This document shows positions 8,606 to 16,329 of a stretch of 64,000 bases of DNA, piece by piece (the first letter of the stretch is position 1; each line of letters starts with the position of its first letter). The position numbers were made by a program, and so were the translations under genes. A model generated the notes under the pieces. The model ran no database searches and was not told where the DNA came from. It was given only the letters and a program-made list of their open reading frames with translations. Source of the stretch: Thauera butanivorans NBRC 103042 (GTDB taxonomy: Bacteria; Pseudomonadota; Gammaproteobacteria; Burkholderiales; Rhodocyclaceae); assembly GCF_001591165.1 (NCBI RefSeq), contig NZ_BCUG01000008.1, forward strand, positions 62,001 to 126,000, read 5' to 3'.

Positions 8606-8968
8606 CTATCTCGAGCGGCTACCCAGGTATTCACAGCAGTTCCGCACGACCGACATGACGAATGCCCGGTCGTCAGCCCCGAGTTCGGAAATCCATGCGC
8701 CAAAGGTCGCCGCTTCGCTGACCTCTTCGGGCACTTCCGTCGATAACAGGTCGCCAGCCGAACATTGGAGCGCCCCCGCAAGCCGGTCCAGCGTCGGCAA
8801 AGACGGCAGATGGGCGCCGCGCTCGATACGCGAGATGGTCTCGGCGTCGACGCCGACCCGCTCTGCAACCATCTCCTGTGTCCATCCCAGTTGTTTGCGC
8901 CGCTCGGAGAGGTTGCCCCCAAGTCGCTTCGCCAGACGGGCGGACTCTTTCTTCTTCACCGCCATCAT
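8606..8968 (-). CDS. XRE-family transcriptional regulator
   Basis: 120 residues with an N-terminal Cro/C1 helix-turn-helix: LSERRKQLGWTQEMVAERVG followed by VDAETISRIERGAHLPSL, an almost textbook XRE motif (about 19-70). The C-terminal part is acidic and helical, with no recognisable ligand domain. The start is ATG 8968 (AAAGGA just upstream); ATG 8965 is equally possible. The upstream region contains a 13-bp inverted repeat at 8982-8994 and 9044-9056 bracketing a probable promoter, which suggests autoregulation. It may control the early ICE genes transcribed away on the minus strand. Confidence 0.85.
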   Translation of the reverse strand: MMAVKKKESARLAKRLGGNLSERRKQLGWTQEMVAERVGVDAETISRIERGAHLPSLPTLDRLAGALQCSAGDLLSTEVPEEVSEAATFGAWISELGADDRAFVMSVVRNCCEYLGSRSR

Positions 8969-8981
8969 GTTGTCCTTTCAC

Positions 8982-9056
8982 TCAACAAGAATGACGGTCA
9001 CTGGACTATCGAAACAGGGGTTATTATGTGGTTTTGCTTATCATCATTCTTGTTGA
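8982..9056. promoter_or_regulatory. 13-bp perfect inverted repeat around the XRE promoter
   Basis: TCAACAAGAATGA at 8982-8994 and its exact complement TCATTCTTGTTGA at 9044-9056 are 49 bases apart. Between them, reading the minus strand, is a CATAAT (plus 9023-9028), a fair -10 element for the XRE gene that starts at 8968. This AT-rich spot stands out from its surroundings. Two distant half-sites flanking a promoter suit an operator for the adjacent XRE repressor, possibly bound as a tetramer with looping. Confidence 0.6.
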
Positions 9057-9110
9057 TCCGCGAGCTAGGAAGTGACAAATCGGCCCGGATTGGGCTGCGG
9101 TAACCGAAGC

Positions 9111-9869
9111 TCAGTCGCCCACAGAAGACGAGATGCTCTTCGGGGCTTCCGGCTGCGCATCGGCGATCGCATCGAGCGTTGCCTCGCGCTCCGCGCCCGG
9201 CTCGTCCGTGCCATCCGCGACGTCTACGGTCACGGTTTCTGGTCGGCTTCCCTCGCTACGCCCCTCGCCGCTGCGCGCGTCCAGGGCGTTCATCCGTCGC
9301 CTCAGCCCCATCGCGAAGTTGCGCGCGCCATTGGCCACGTCGCGCACCTGGCGCTTGAGACTGGCGCGCTGGATATCCACCGCCTGGGTGGTGATCACCT
9401 CGTGGATCTCCAGCGTCTGCAGCAAGGGCATCAGTTGGTCGAGCTTGCCCAGCACCTCCAGGAAGCGTCGACCGATCGACGACAGCACATGGACGTCCAC
9501 ATCCAGCGGCACGGTGTCGTAGGTCGCAGAACTGGTGATGCCGTGCGCCTTGAATAGCGCCTCGGCGCCGTCGATGGCCTGGTTGAGGTTCGTGGTCACC
9601 GCATCCATCTGGGCGCGGATGGTGTCCTCGACCTTGGAGACGTCCGCGTGGTCGAGGCGCGTGCGGGCAATCACCGAGATGAAGTGGGTGTTGAGCTGCA
9701 GCGTGTTGAAGAGCCGCGCGAAAAAGCGCTTGCCCTCGGCGCTGGTGAAGCGGGTCGGGATCTTCAGGCTGGCCGCCTCGACGCGCCGGAAGTCGGCCTT
9801 GGCCTCTTTCGCGAGGATGCGGGCATTGACGCCACCCTGGTCCACCTTGACGATCTGGATCTCCGACAT
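9111..9869 (-). CDS. Conserved ICE protein, possibly AcaB/DUF1845-like
   Basis: 252 residues. An N-terminal segment starting MSEIQIVKVDQGG leads into a long helical body with amphipathic repeats (about 50-200) and a low-complexity acidic C-tail rich in Glu, Asp and Ala ending SISSSVGD. No catalytic motif is seen. Proteins of this shape and position recur in ICEs of this type and some are named AcaB or DUF1845; I recognise the likeness only from memory. ATG 9869 is chosen because GGAGGA lies a few bases upstream; the longer reading to 10049 has no such support. The gene diverges from the 10418 gene across 548 gene-free bases. Confidence 0.5.
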   Translation of the reverse strand: MSEIQIVKVDQGGVNARILAKEAKADFRRVEAASLKIPTRFTSAEGKRFFARLFNTLQLNTHFISVIARTRLDHADVSKVEDTIRAQMDAVTTNLNQAIDGAEALFKAHGITSSATYDTVPLDVDVHVLSSIGRRFLEVLGKLDQLMPLLQTLEIHEVITTQAVDIQRASLKRQVRDVANGARNFAMGLRRRMNALDARSGEGRSEGSRPETVTVDVADGTDEPGAEREATLDAIADAQPEAPKSISSSVGD

Positions 9870-10061
9870 GCCGTGCTCCTCCAAGTACAGCGTTCGGGCA
9901 ATCATCCACGCCGGTATCTGCATTCGCCACCGGGAATGGCCGTCGCCTGAGGGGGCTTTCGGCATCGGCCCCCTTTCGGGCGGCATTTCGGTATTGACCC
10001 GGCCCTCCGGCGCCACTACCTTTACGTCATGCAGCAGCTGGCCCTGCATTCAAACAAGGCA

Positions 10062-10072
10062 AGCCCTGGAGT
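10062..10072 (+). repeat. 11-mer AGCCCTGGAGT, copy 1
   Basis: First of three exact copies found in gene-free ICE sequence. It is followed by a pyrimidine run (TTCCCGTCTTTCGCGTAG). It may be a regulator binding site. Confidence 0.4.
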
Positions 10073-10293
10073 TTCCCGTCTTTCGCGTAGGCCACCGGTC
10101 TTGTCCGGTGCCGCGTGCGCCGATCTTGTCGGCACCGCTTGCGGTGCCAGTCGCGTCCATGCCATCGAGGCGAGCTTTCGAGGCAGGGGCGAGGCGTCGT
10201 TCCCTGCGTTTCCCGGACGCCCTTCCCCCGAAAGCCTTCCTCGATCGGTAGCTGGCACACCGATCCCGGCGGCTCATCCCGTCCGTTCCCGCC

Positions 10294-10304
10294 AGCCCTG
10301 GAGT
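10294..10304 (+). repeat. 11-mer AGCCCTGGAGT, copy 2
   Basis: Second copy, 114 bases before the start codon at 10418. It is followed by CTTTCCCCGTAGCAC, which resembles the tail of copy 1 with a short gap. Confidence 0.4.
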
Positions 10305-10417
10305 CTTTCCCCGTAGCACCGACCCGGCCCCTTCTGGGCCGGCCGTTCATCACCCCCTGGGGGCTTACGCCTCCAGCCGTGGTGCGCGTTGCCTCCTGCT
10401 CTTCCTTGGAGACAACG

Positions 10418-10993
10418 ATGCTGAACCCGAACCGATCCGCGTTCTCTTCCCGAGCCGCTCGCCCCGCACCCGTGGGACCTGTGTTACCCCCCTACACGGC
10501 GGCGTCGAGCCACCGTCCTGCTGCGATCCCTGATCGCGCAGCCCTGGACAGCCTGCTCGAGGACGAGGATGCACCCGTCGAGTGGAGCGAAGAGGACATC
10601 GTCTTCCTCCACTGGCGCCTGCTGCAGGAGGTCAGCCAACTGGCCGATCCCGCGACACCGCTGGAAGAGAAGTTCGACACCCTGCGCTGGGTCTTCTCCG
10701 AGCGCGAGAAGGACGGCCTGCCGTTCTCGTTCGTGAGTTGCCTGCGCGTCGTTGGCTGCAGCCCGCTGTCGCCGATCGCCTATTGCGGTCGGGTCGATGC
10801 GGAGGAAGTGCGCGACCGCATCCGCCATGGGCTGAAGGCCTGGCTCGAAGCCACCCTGGCGCGCTATCCCGCCTGGGTGCGCGATGCCGTCGTACGCAAT
10901 CCCGAATGGGTCGAGGCGCGGCTGGCCAGGAATCCCCAGTGGATCAACGAGCAGGTCAAGCGGATGTCCGTGCAGGGCGACCTGTTCGCCTGA
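10418..10993 (+). CDS. Unknown ICE protein with C-terminal NP-x-W repeats
   Basis: 191 residues, family not recognised. The first 45 residues are Ala/Pro-rich and probably unstructured; the middle is helical with Trp and acidic residues (EWSEEDIVFLHWRLL). The C-terminus holds three tandem near-repeats of about 11 residues built on R-(Y/N)-P-x-W-(V/I): RYPAWV, RNPEWV and RNPQWI, followed by a short basic end. ATG 10418 is chosen for the GGAG seven bases upstream; the open frame extends far upstream without start signals. It heads a run of plus-strand genes with short gaps. A structural or nucleic-acid binding role cannot be told apart from sequence. Confidence 0.65.
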   Translation: MLNPNRSAFSSRAARPAPVGPVLPPYTAASSHRPAAIPDRAALDSLLEDEDAPVEWSEEDIVFLHWRLLQEVSQLADPATPLEEKFDTLRWVFSEREKDGLPFSFVSCLRVVGCSPLSPIAYCGRVDAEEVRDRIRHGLKAWLEATLARYPAWVRDAVVRNPEWVEARLARNPQWINEQVKRMSVQGDLFA

Positions 10994-11057
10994 CCCGTTT
11001 TCCCCTTGCAGGCCTTCTTCGCCAACGCGAGAGGCCCGCCCCGTTCAAGGAGTCGTC

Positions 11058-11312
11058 ATGACCGCTTTCAAGGATGTCCTCTGCCTGCTGGCGATCTTCA
11101 TCGCCTACGGCATCGTGGGACGCCTGGACTATGAGGATGCGGTACGGCTGGAACAGATTACGCGGGAACGACAGCATGCTGAATGCCTAACAGCGATGCC
11201 GCCGGTCCGCGAACCTGCGAAACCGATCAGCAATCCGTCCCCGGATCCACCAAACCAAGGTGCGAACCGCAACCGGCCGGACGACAGCCGTTGCTGGCCG
11301 CGCTTGATGTGA
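11058..11312 (+). CDS. Small single-pass membrane protein, unknown
   Basis: 84 residues. The N-terminus has one hydrophobic segment (VLCLLAIFIAYGIVG), then a charged helix and a Pro/Asn/Arg-rich tail. AAGGAG sits just before the ATG. No family is recognised. It lies 64 bases after the NP-x-W repeat gene and 10 bases before the next gene, so it is probably part of the same transcript. The tail's low complexity makes a short membrane anchor or an accessory peptide plausible, but there is no direct evidence for a role. Confidence 0.5.
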   Translation: MTAFKDVLCLLAIFIAYGIVGRLDYEDAVRLEQITRERQHAECLTAMPPVREPAKPISNPSPDPPNQGANRNRPDDSRCWPRLM

Positions 11313-11322
11313 GGAGGTCGCT

Positions 11323-11640
11323 ATGCAGGACCAAGCACGCATCACGTCCGTCAGCCCGAGCTTGCTGACCGTTCAGGCGGCGGACGACATCGAGTTCCTG
11401 GTCAAGGAAAGCGAAGTCCTCACCGGCCAGGCCGGCCGCACCTTCGTCATCGCCGGCGCCGACTGGCTGGCCTACCGGCTGCACTGGCATCCGATCGGCC
11501 TGAAGGTCGAGCGGCTCGATGTCGAGGGCCGGGTTCTCAGCACCCAGCACCTGCTGCCCTGGGAGTTCCTCGGGCACAGCCTGATCGAGGCCCTGGCCGC
11601 CGGCCAGTTATTCACCCCACCGGTCCGCCACGTCGGCTGA
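11323..11640 (+). CDS. Unknown small ICE protein
   Basis: 105 residues, soluble, not recognised. The predicted pattern is mainly beta strands with aromatic residues (DWLAYRLHWHPIGLKVERL) and no cysteines. AGGAGG is located a few bases before ATG 11323, giving a strong start. The spacing of 10 bases from the previous gene and 71 to the GHKL ATPase points to one transcript. Good codon structure and ribosome site support a real gene; function unknown. Confidence 0.6.
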   Translation: MQDQARITSVSPSLLTVQAADDIEFLVKESEVLTGQAGRTFVIAGADWLAYRLHWHPIGLKVERLDVEGRVLSTQHLLPWEFLGHSLIEALAAGQLFTPPVRHVG

Positions 11641-11711
11641 CCAGGTGTTCTTCCCCCTTGGCGGGCCCGTCCCGCCGAGGCCGGGTTCCGTCTGCACTTA
11701 TGGAGCACATC

Positions 11712-13334
11712 ATGCAGATACAGGTTCGAATCAATGAGGATGGCGCACTGCGCAACCAGCGCTACGCGTTCACCGACCGCTTCACGCTTGTCTCCGAGCT
11801 GTTGCAGAACGCCCGCCGCGCCGGTGCGACGCGGATCGAGATCGATTACGACCCCGCTGCCCAGGTGCTGCGGGTGCAGGACGATGGCTGCGGCCTGGAC
11901 GACTTCCAGAAGCTTCTGAGCTTCCACGAGTCGGGCTGGGATGCGGCCACCGCCGCCGAGGAGCGCCCGTTCGGGGTGGGATTCTCGAGGTGCCTCTATG
12001 CCGCCACGCGCTGCATCGTCGCCTCGAACCACCAGCGGGTCGATATCGAGACTGCTGCGGCACTGGCCAAGGCGTCGATCGAGGTGGAAGCGATCGCGGA
12101 GACCGTCGCCGGCACGCGGATCGAACTGCACGGCGTCGACCTGCCTGACCTGGGCAACCGCATCGAAACCTTGTGCCTGGGTTTTCCGGTGCCGGTGCTG
12201 TTCAACGGCAAGCCGCTCGTGCGGCGTTTTGCGCTGGCGAATCTCGCGGCGATGCCGAGCCCGATGGGCGCGGTCCACCTCGCCGGCACGCGCGACGGCA
12301 AGAACAGCTACGAGACGATGGTGTTCCTGCAGGGCTTCTGCGTCATGAAGCCGACCTACTCCCTGCTCGACAAGGTGAATGTCGTGCACCTGGACTCGCG
12401 CCAGTTCACCGCCCGCCTGCCGGATCGCGACAAGCTGATCGACGAGGACGTGCAGAGCAAACGCATCGATGCCGAGCTGAAAGCCTGCTGGCGCCGGACC
12501 CTGGAGGTGGCCAAGATGCAGTTGCCGCCCGACCGCTTCGTCGAGATCTATTACGCAGCGATGCGGGGCTCGGGGCAAGTGGATATGTTGAACGACCTCG
12601 ACGTGCTGCCGGCCGAGTTGTTTGACGACATCGTCGGCTACCCGATCCAGGACGACGACCGCGACTACGTCCGGCAAGTGGCCGTAGCCCCCACCCGCCA
12701 AGCCATCGAAAGCGGTGCGGTGCAACTGGTTTCGCTCAACTGGATGGGCGACGACAACGCGGCGCGCTGGATGCTGGCCCGGGCCAAGGGCTATCTGGTC
12801 TTCGACTGGATCGGCCTGCATCTCGACCATTGGGCCCAGCGCCATGTGCGCTTCCTGGAGGAAGAAGCGGTACGGGTCGAGCCGGTGGCCGAACAGCTGC
12901 GCGTGCAGTTGGAAGGGCGCTGGGTGTGGCCCACCGTGATCCTGTGCGAGGCCGTGCGCATCCGCGTCGGCCACGACGTCGTCGAGATCGCCGACCATGG
13001 CGTCTGCCACGAAGACGTCTTATACATCCCGGCCGGCGAGACGTCTGGAGAGCCCGTGCGTCAGGTCTCGTCCTTCATGGACGAAAACGACCAGTTTCAG
13101 GGGTCGGACCTGGACGCCGACCGCGACGCGTTGGCGGACCTCATCCGTCGTCTGCGTTCGGTCGATCCGGTGCAGACGCTCGACTCGCTGTTGCAGGAAC
13201 TGCGGCTGGGGAAGTATCCCCTGCTCCACGGCAAGGCCTTCCAGGTCTCCGTGGGGGTGGGCTCGGCACCCGGCCATTCGGTGGCCTTGCTCGCCGAAGC
13301 GCCCGGGATGGGAGGCCGCCATGCAGGATCGTGA
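11712..13334 (+). CDS. GHKL (HSP90/MORC-like) ATPase of unknown role
   Basis: 540 residues. The N-terminal 100 residues hold the GHKL ATPase signature: N box ELLQNA (29-34), G1 box DDGCG (57-61) and a GVGF lid glycine motif (88-91). There is no histidine-kinase phosphoacceptor domain, so it belongs with HSP90, MutL or MORC-like ATPases that close around a client or DNA. The remaining 400 residues match no domain I know. GGAG six bases upstream selects ATG 11712; ATG 11700 is an in-frame alternative. The primase gene overlaps its end by 14 bases, so the two are translationally linked and probably cooperate in ICE DNA metabolism. Confidence 0.7.
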   Translation: MQIQVRINEDGALRNQRYAFTDRFTLVSELLQNARRAGATRIEIDYDPAAQVLRVQDDGCGLDDFQKLLSFHESGWDAATAAEERPFGVGFSRCLYAATRCIVASNHQRVDIETAAALAKASIEVEAIAETVAGTRIELHGVDLPDLGNRIETLCLGFPVPVLFNGKPLVRRFALANLAAMPSPMGAVHLAGTRDGKNSYETMVFLQGFCVMKPTYSLLDKVNVVHLDSRQFTARLPDRDKLIDEDVQSKRIDAELKACWRRTLEVAKMQLPPDRFVEIYYAAMRGSGQVDMLNDLDVLPAELFDDIVGYPIQDDDRDYVRQVAVAPTRQAIESGAVQLVSLNWMGDDNAARWMLARAKGYLVFDWIGLHLDHWAQRHVRFLEEEAVRVEPVAEQLRVQLEGRWVWPTVILCEAVRIRVGHDVVEIADHGVCHEDVLYIPAGETSGEPVRQVSSFMDENDQFQGSDLDADRDALADLIRRLRSVDPVQTLDSLLQELRLGKYPLLHGKAFQVSVGVGSAPGHSVALLAEAPGMGGRHAGS

Positions 13335-14331
13335 CTACGCGGCCCGCATCGAAGCGGTCAAGCAGCGTGCGCATGGCCACTGGACCGAGATCCTGGCCAG
13401 TCTGGGCGTGGACGAGCGGATCTTGAAGCGCCGCAACCTGCCCTGCCCGCTGTGCGGCGGCACTGACCGGTTCCAGTACACCGACAAGTTCGGCGAGGGC
13501 AACTACCACTGCCGCCAGTGCGGTCCGGGCGGCGGCTTCAAGCTGCTGCAGGCGGTGCTGGGGGTGGATTTCAACACCGCGTTGCGCGACGTCGAGCGCT
13601 GTCTGGGGATGATGCCGGCGACGGCACCATCCCGGACGGACGAACCGTCGGCCGAGCGCATGAAGAAGCTGGCCCAGCGCATCTGGAGCGAAGCCCGGCC
13701 GGTGGCGGTGGGCGACGAGGTGGATCGCTATCTGAGCAGCCGGGGCCTGGCGCTACCGGTGTACCCGAAGGTACTGCGTTTCCATCCGGCGCTCGGCTAC
13801 TACCAGAAGGATTCCGCCGGCAAGTCGCGCAAGATCGCCGAGTACCCGGCGATGCTGGCCTGCATCCAGGGCGCGGATGGCCATGCCGTGACGCTGCACC
13901 GGACCTATCTGCAGAACGGCGGCAAGCTCACGGCCCTGGATGCGAAGAAGGTGCTCTCGGCCGGGATCAACGGCGCCGCGGTGCGTCTCTCCGAGGCGAC
14001 CGAGGAACTGGCGATCAGCGAAGGCATCGAGACCGGCCTCGCCCTGCATCTGGCGACCGGCAAGCCGGTCTGGGCCGGGCTCAACGCCGGCAACCTGGAG
14101 AAGCTGTGGCTGCCCGACATGGTGCGCAAAGTCTGCATCTATGCGGACAACGATGCCGATGGCGACTTCGCCGGCCAAGCCTTCGCCTTTGCACTGGCGC
14201 GCCGGTTGAAGCGCGAGGAGAAAACCACCGGTCGGCGGGAAGTGCGGGTATTTCTGCCCAGGCAGCCCGGTACCGACTGGGCCGACGTCTGGCGCCAGCG
14301 CCTGGAAGCCCAGGCGCCCCGCGCGGCATGA
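13321..14331 (+). CDS. Zinc-ribbon/Toprim primase (P4-alpha type)
   Basis: 336 residues. The N-terminal primase zinc ribbon, CPLCGGTDRF then YHCRQCG (about 41-65), is the phage P4 alpha/DUF7146 type that reads template DNA. The C-terminal half is a Toprim domain: ISEGIETGLAL carries the conserved Glu and YADNDADG the DxD pair that hold metal. There is no helicase domain, unlike P4 alpha (777 residues), so it should act as a stand-alone primase during ICE strand replacement. The start codon lies inside the GHKL ATPase gene (14-bp overlap). A hairpin at 14343-14375 follows the stop. Confidence 0.88.
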   Translation: MQDRDYAARIEAVKQRAHGHWTEILASLGVDERILKRRNLPCPLCGGTDRFQYTDKFGEGNYHCRQCGPGGGFKLLQAVLGVDFNTALRDVERCLGMMPATAPSRTDEPSAERMKKLAQRIWSEARPVAVGDEVDRYLSSRGLALPVYPKVLRFHPALGYYQKDSAGKSRKIAEYPAMLACIQGADGHAVTLHRTYLQNGGKLTALDAKKVLSAGINGAAVRLSEATEELAISEGIETGLALHLATGKPVWAGLNAGNLEKLWLPDMVRKVCIYADNDADGDFAGQAFAFALARRLKREEKTTGRREVRVFLPRQPGTDWADVWRQRLEAQAPRAA

Positions 14332-14342
14332 GCGTTTGATGA

Positions 14343-14375
14343 GGGTGCGGTCCATCTTGTGATGGCGCCGCACCC
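14343..14375 (+). terminator. Nested hairpin after the primase gene
   Basis: GGGTGCGG (14343-14350) pairs with CCGCACCC (14368-14375), and inside it CCATC (14352-14356) pairs with GATGG (14361-14365). It begins 11 bases after the stop codon. There is no T run, so it may be a processing or pause structure rather than an intrinsic terminator. Confidence 0.45.
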
Positions 14376-14474
14376 GCCTTTCCAGCGGGACTGTATCCGG
14401 CGGTTTCGGTGAAAAGGCGGTTTGCCCCACTGGTAGTTGTCAGACCAGGCGGCGCCTGACGGCGTCGCGAAGAC

Positions 14475-14485
14475 AGCCCTGGAGT
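14475..14485 (+). repeat. 11-mer AGCCCTGGAGT, copy 3
   Basis: Third exact copy, 131 bases before the DUF932 start at 14617. Like copies 1 and 2 it lies in gene-free sequence ahead of a plus-strand ICE gene. Confidence 0.4.
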
Positions 14486-14616
14486 TCTCGCGCGATTCAC
14501 GTCGCGCCCTATCCAGATCGGCCGATTGCCGGTCTGCCATCGACCCTCGCGGGGATGTGCATCCCCGCGACCGGGTGGTGCCGTCCCCGCTTTTCCATTG
14601 TGACAAGGAGATTGCC

Positions 14617-15681
14617 ATGAAGAGCGGACGTTCTCTCGTGAGCCTGGCCCAGGAACTGGAGCGCCAGTTGCATTCGAAGAAGGATTTGATCGTGCCCTCG
14701 ACGCTGGTGCGCCATGCCACCGACGACCGGGGCGAGACCCGCCTCGTGATCGAGGAAGGCGGCGGCCCGGTGCGCTACAGCGTCACCCCGCTGGCGCGCC
14801 GCCAACTGGCGGACAAGCTGAAGATTCCGTATGCCTACTTCGAACGCATGCGTGAAGACCAGCCGGCCCTGCTCGACCGCAACGTCAACACCTGGCTGCT
14901 AAGCGAGGAAGAGCGGCGCATGCTGCGTACCCTCGACGGCCATGTGCGGGCCGTGCTGTCGGATCGCTACCGGCGCCTGGACAACTTCGACCTGGCCGAG
15001 AGCGTGCTGCCCATCCTGCAGCAGTTGCCGGAGGTACGCTTCGAGTCGGTCGAGTTGACCGAGACGCGCATGTACCTGAAGTGCATCACGCCGCGCCTGA
15101 AGTACGAGATGGCGCCCGGCGACGTGGTGCAGGCCGGGGTGGTGATCTCGAACTCGGAGGTCGGCCACGGGACGTTATCGGTGCAACCCCTACTGTTCCG
15201 GCTGGTGTGCAGCAACGGCCTGATCGCCGCCGACCGCTCACTGCGCAAGACCCACGTGGGCCGCGCGCTCAGCGCCGAGGATGAGGGCATCACGGTGTAT
15301 CAGGACGACACCTTGCGCGCCGACGACAAGGCCTTCTTCCTGAAGGTGCGCGATGTGGTGCAGGCGGCAGTGTCGGAAGCGACCTTCCGCCAGACGGCGC
15401 AGAAGCTGCAGAAGACGCTCGCCATCCCGCTGGTGGGCGATCCGGTGAAGACGGTCGAGGTGCTGGCGCAGCGCTACACCCTGAACGACAGCGAGCGCGC
15501 CGGCGTGCTGCGGCACCTGATCGCCGAAGGTCAGCTCTCGGGCTATGGGTTGGTCAATGCGGTCACGCATTACAGCCAGGAGGTCGAGGACTACGACCGC
15601 GCGACGGAGTTCGAAGCGCTGGGCGGCCGCCTGATCGATCTGCCGGCAAATGAATGGAAAGGGCTGGCGGAAGCTGCCTGA
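14617..15681 (+). CDS. DUF932 family protein
   Basis: 354 residues of the DUF932 family (phage/plasmid LGT_TIGR03299-like proteins), common on conjugative elements and phages and of unknown biochemical role. Recognised by VLSDRYRRLDNFDL, a central Y-R-x-L-D-N signature, and the downstream SNSEVGHGTLSV and RLVCSNGLI blocks. No signal peptide or membrane segment. ATG 14617 follows an AAGGAG ribosome site with normal spacing; the frame extends to 14437 without one. The preceding 285 bases hold a hairpin and the third 11-mer, so it probably has its own promoter. A perfect 18-bp-stem hairpin ends the transcript. Confidence 0.85.
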   Translation: MKSGRSLVSLAQELERQLHSKKDLIVPSTLVRHATDDRGETRLVIEEGGGPVRYSVTPLARRQLADKLKIPYAYFERMREDQPALLDRNVNTWLLSEEERRMLRTLDGHVRAVLSDRYRRLDNFDLAESVLPILQQLPEVRFESVELTETRMYLKCITPRLKYEMAPGDVVQAGVVISNSEVGHGTLSVQPLLFRLVCSNGLIAADRSLRKTHVGRALSAEDEGITVYQDDTLRADDKAFFLKVRDVVQAAVSEATFRQTAQKLQKTLAIPLVGDPVKTVEVLAQRYTLNDSERAGVLRHLIAEGQLSGYGLVNAVTHYSQEVEDYDRATEFEALGGRLIDLPANEWKGLAEAA

Positions 15682-15692
15682 CCCTGAAGATC

Positions 15693-15734
15693 GCAGAAAG
15701 CCGGCCGGGGGAATTGCCCCGGCCGGCTTTCTGC
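15693..15734 (+). terminator. Perfect 18-bp stem hairpin after DUF932 gene
   Basis: Arms 15693-15710 and 15717-15734 are exactly complementary around the loop GAATTG, 11 bases after the stop codon. The stem is very G+C rich and its 3' arm ends TTTCTGC. A T run is lacking, but stem strength and position fit a transcription terminator working on either strand. Confidence 0.75.
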
Positions 15735-15840
15735 CCTTCCCCGTCATGTACGACATGGATATTCCCTTCGCCGTGGTCGTCGCAGCCGGTCTGCGATGGC
15801 GCGACTCCCCAAGCGACGGCATCGATCGGACCTTGCGTGT

Positions 15841-15910
15841 GGCAAGGATGGCGAAGGTCCTTGCCTCCCGGAAAATGCTATTGCCATACAGCGTTCGCGG
15901 TATCTATTCT
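15841..15910 (+). promoter_or_regulatory. Probable promoter and hairpin ahead of the FlhD-like activator
   Basis: TTGCCA at 15881-15886 and TATTCT at 15905-15910 are 18 bases apart and form a fair sigma-70 promoter about 108 bases before the FlhD-like start. Just upstream, GGCAAGGA (15841-15848) and TCCTTGCC (15858-15865) form an 8-bp inverted repeat that could be an operator. The whole 336-bp gap (15682-16017) contains otherwise only the terminator. Confidence 0.4.
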
Positions 15911-16017
15911 GATCCAGATCTACCCTCACTACACCCCATCGCGCCCGATCGCTCACGAAGGTTTCCAACATACATCGTGGGCTTCTGTCGCACCAGGGCG
16001 AACCGGAGACCAGGCCC

Positions 16018-16317
16018 ATGAGTCACGTGACCCTTACCGACGCCGAATGGATCAACCTGAACATGCTCATCGTCATACGCGCCGGTCTACAGCACGACAT
16101 GGCTTCAACCTGCTGCCGGTACGGGCTCGACACCGAACAAGCCAACTACCTTCGAAGCTTGAGCCTTGATGATCTGTGGTCTCTGGTGATCCACGTCGGC
16201 GACACGACCCTGTTCCCGCCGCGCGCCGACCTGGTAACGATCTTGAACGCTCCTCGGCCGCTGGCAGGCCCCATGGCACTCGTCCATCCACCCAAACCCA
16301 TCGAAGGCCGGCGGTAG
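16018..16317 (+). CDS. FlhD-like conjugation activator subunit (AcaD/SetD type)
   Basis: 99 residues resembling flagellar activator FlhD in order and spacing: INLNMLIVIRAGLQHDMAS corresponds to the FlhD helix INLSYLLLAQRLIVQDKAS, then YGLDTEQANYLRSL matches the following helices, and LVIHVGDTTLFPPR the end of the core. In SXT and IncC elements FlhD/FlhC homologues (SetDC, AcaDC) are the master activators of transfer genes. The next gene, 12 bases on, is FlhC-like, as expected for the heteromeric activator. It is followed by traI, so it probably drives relaxase and pilus operons. The protein lacks the longer FlhD C-terminus. Confidence 0.75.
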   Translation: MSHVTLTDAEWINLNMLIVIRAGLQHDMASTCCRYGLDTEQANYLRSLSLDDLWSLVIHVGDTTLFPPRADLVTILNAPRPLAGPMALVHPPKPIEGRR

Positions 16318-16329
16318 GAACCGAGCCCC

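Larger units (their letters stand above)
9870..10417. other. Gene-free divergent region with two copies of an 11-mer
   Basis: This stretch separates the minus-strand conserved ICE gene from the plus-strand unknown gene. Open frames crossing it lack start signals and family features. It contains two copies of AGCCCTGGAGT, each followed by a pyrimidine-rich run and GTAG, so it is probably a promoter or operator region. It is rich in short C and G runs; no clear sigma-70 promoter was found. Confidence 0.4.

Noticed and set aside
9648-9950. Possible plus-strand gene inside the conserved ICE gene
   Set aside because: No ribosome site, and the minus-strand reading has consistent codon structure and a good start.
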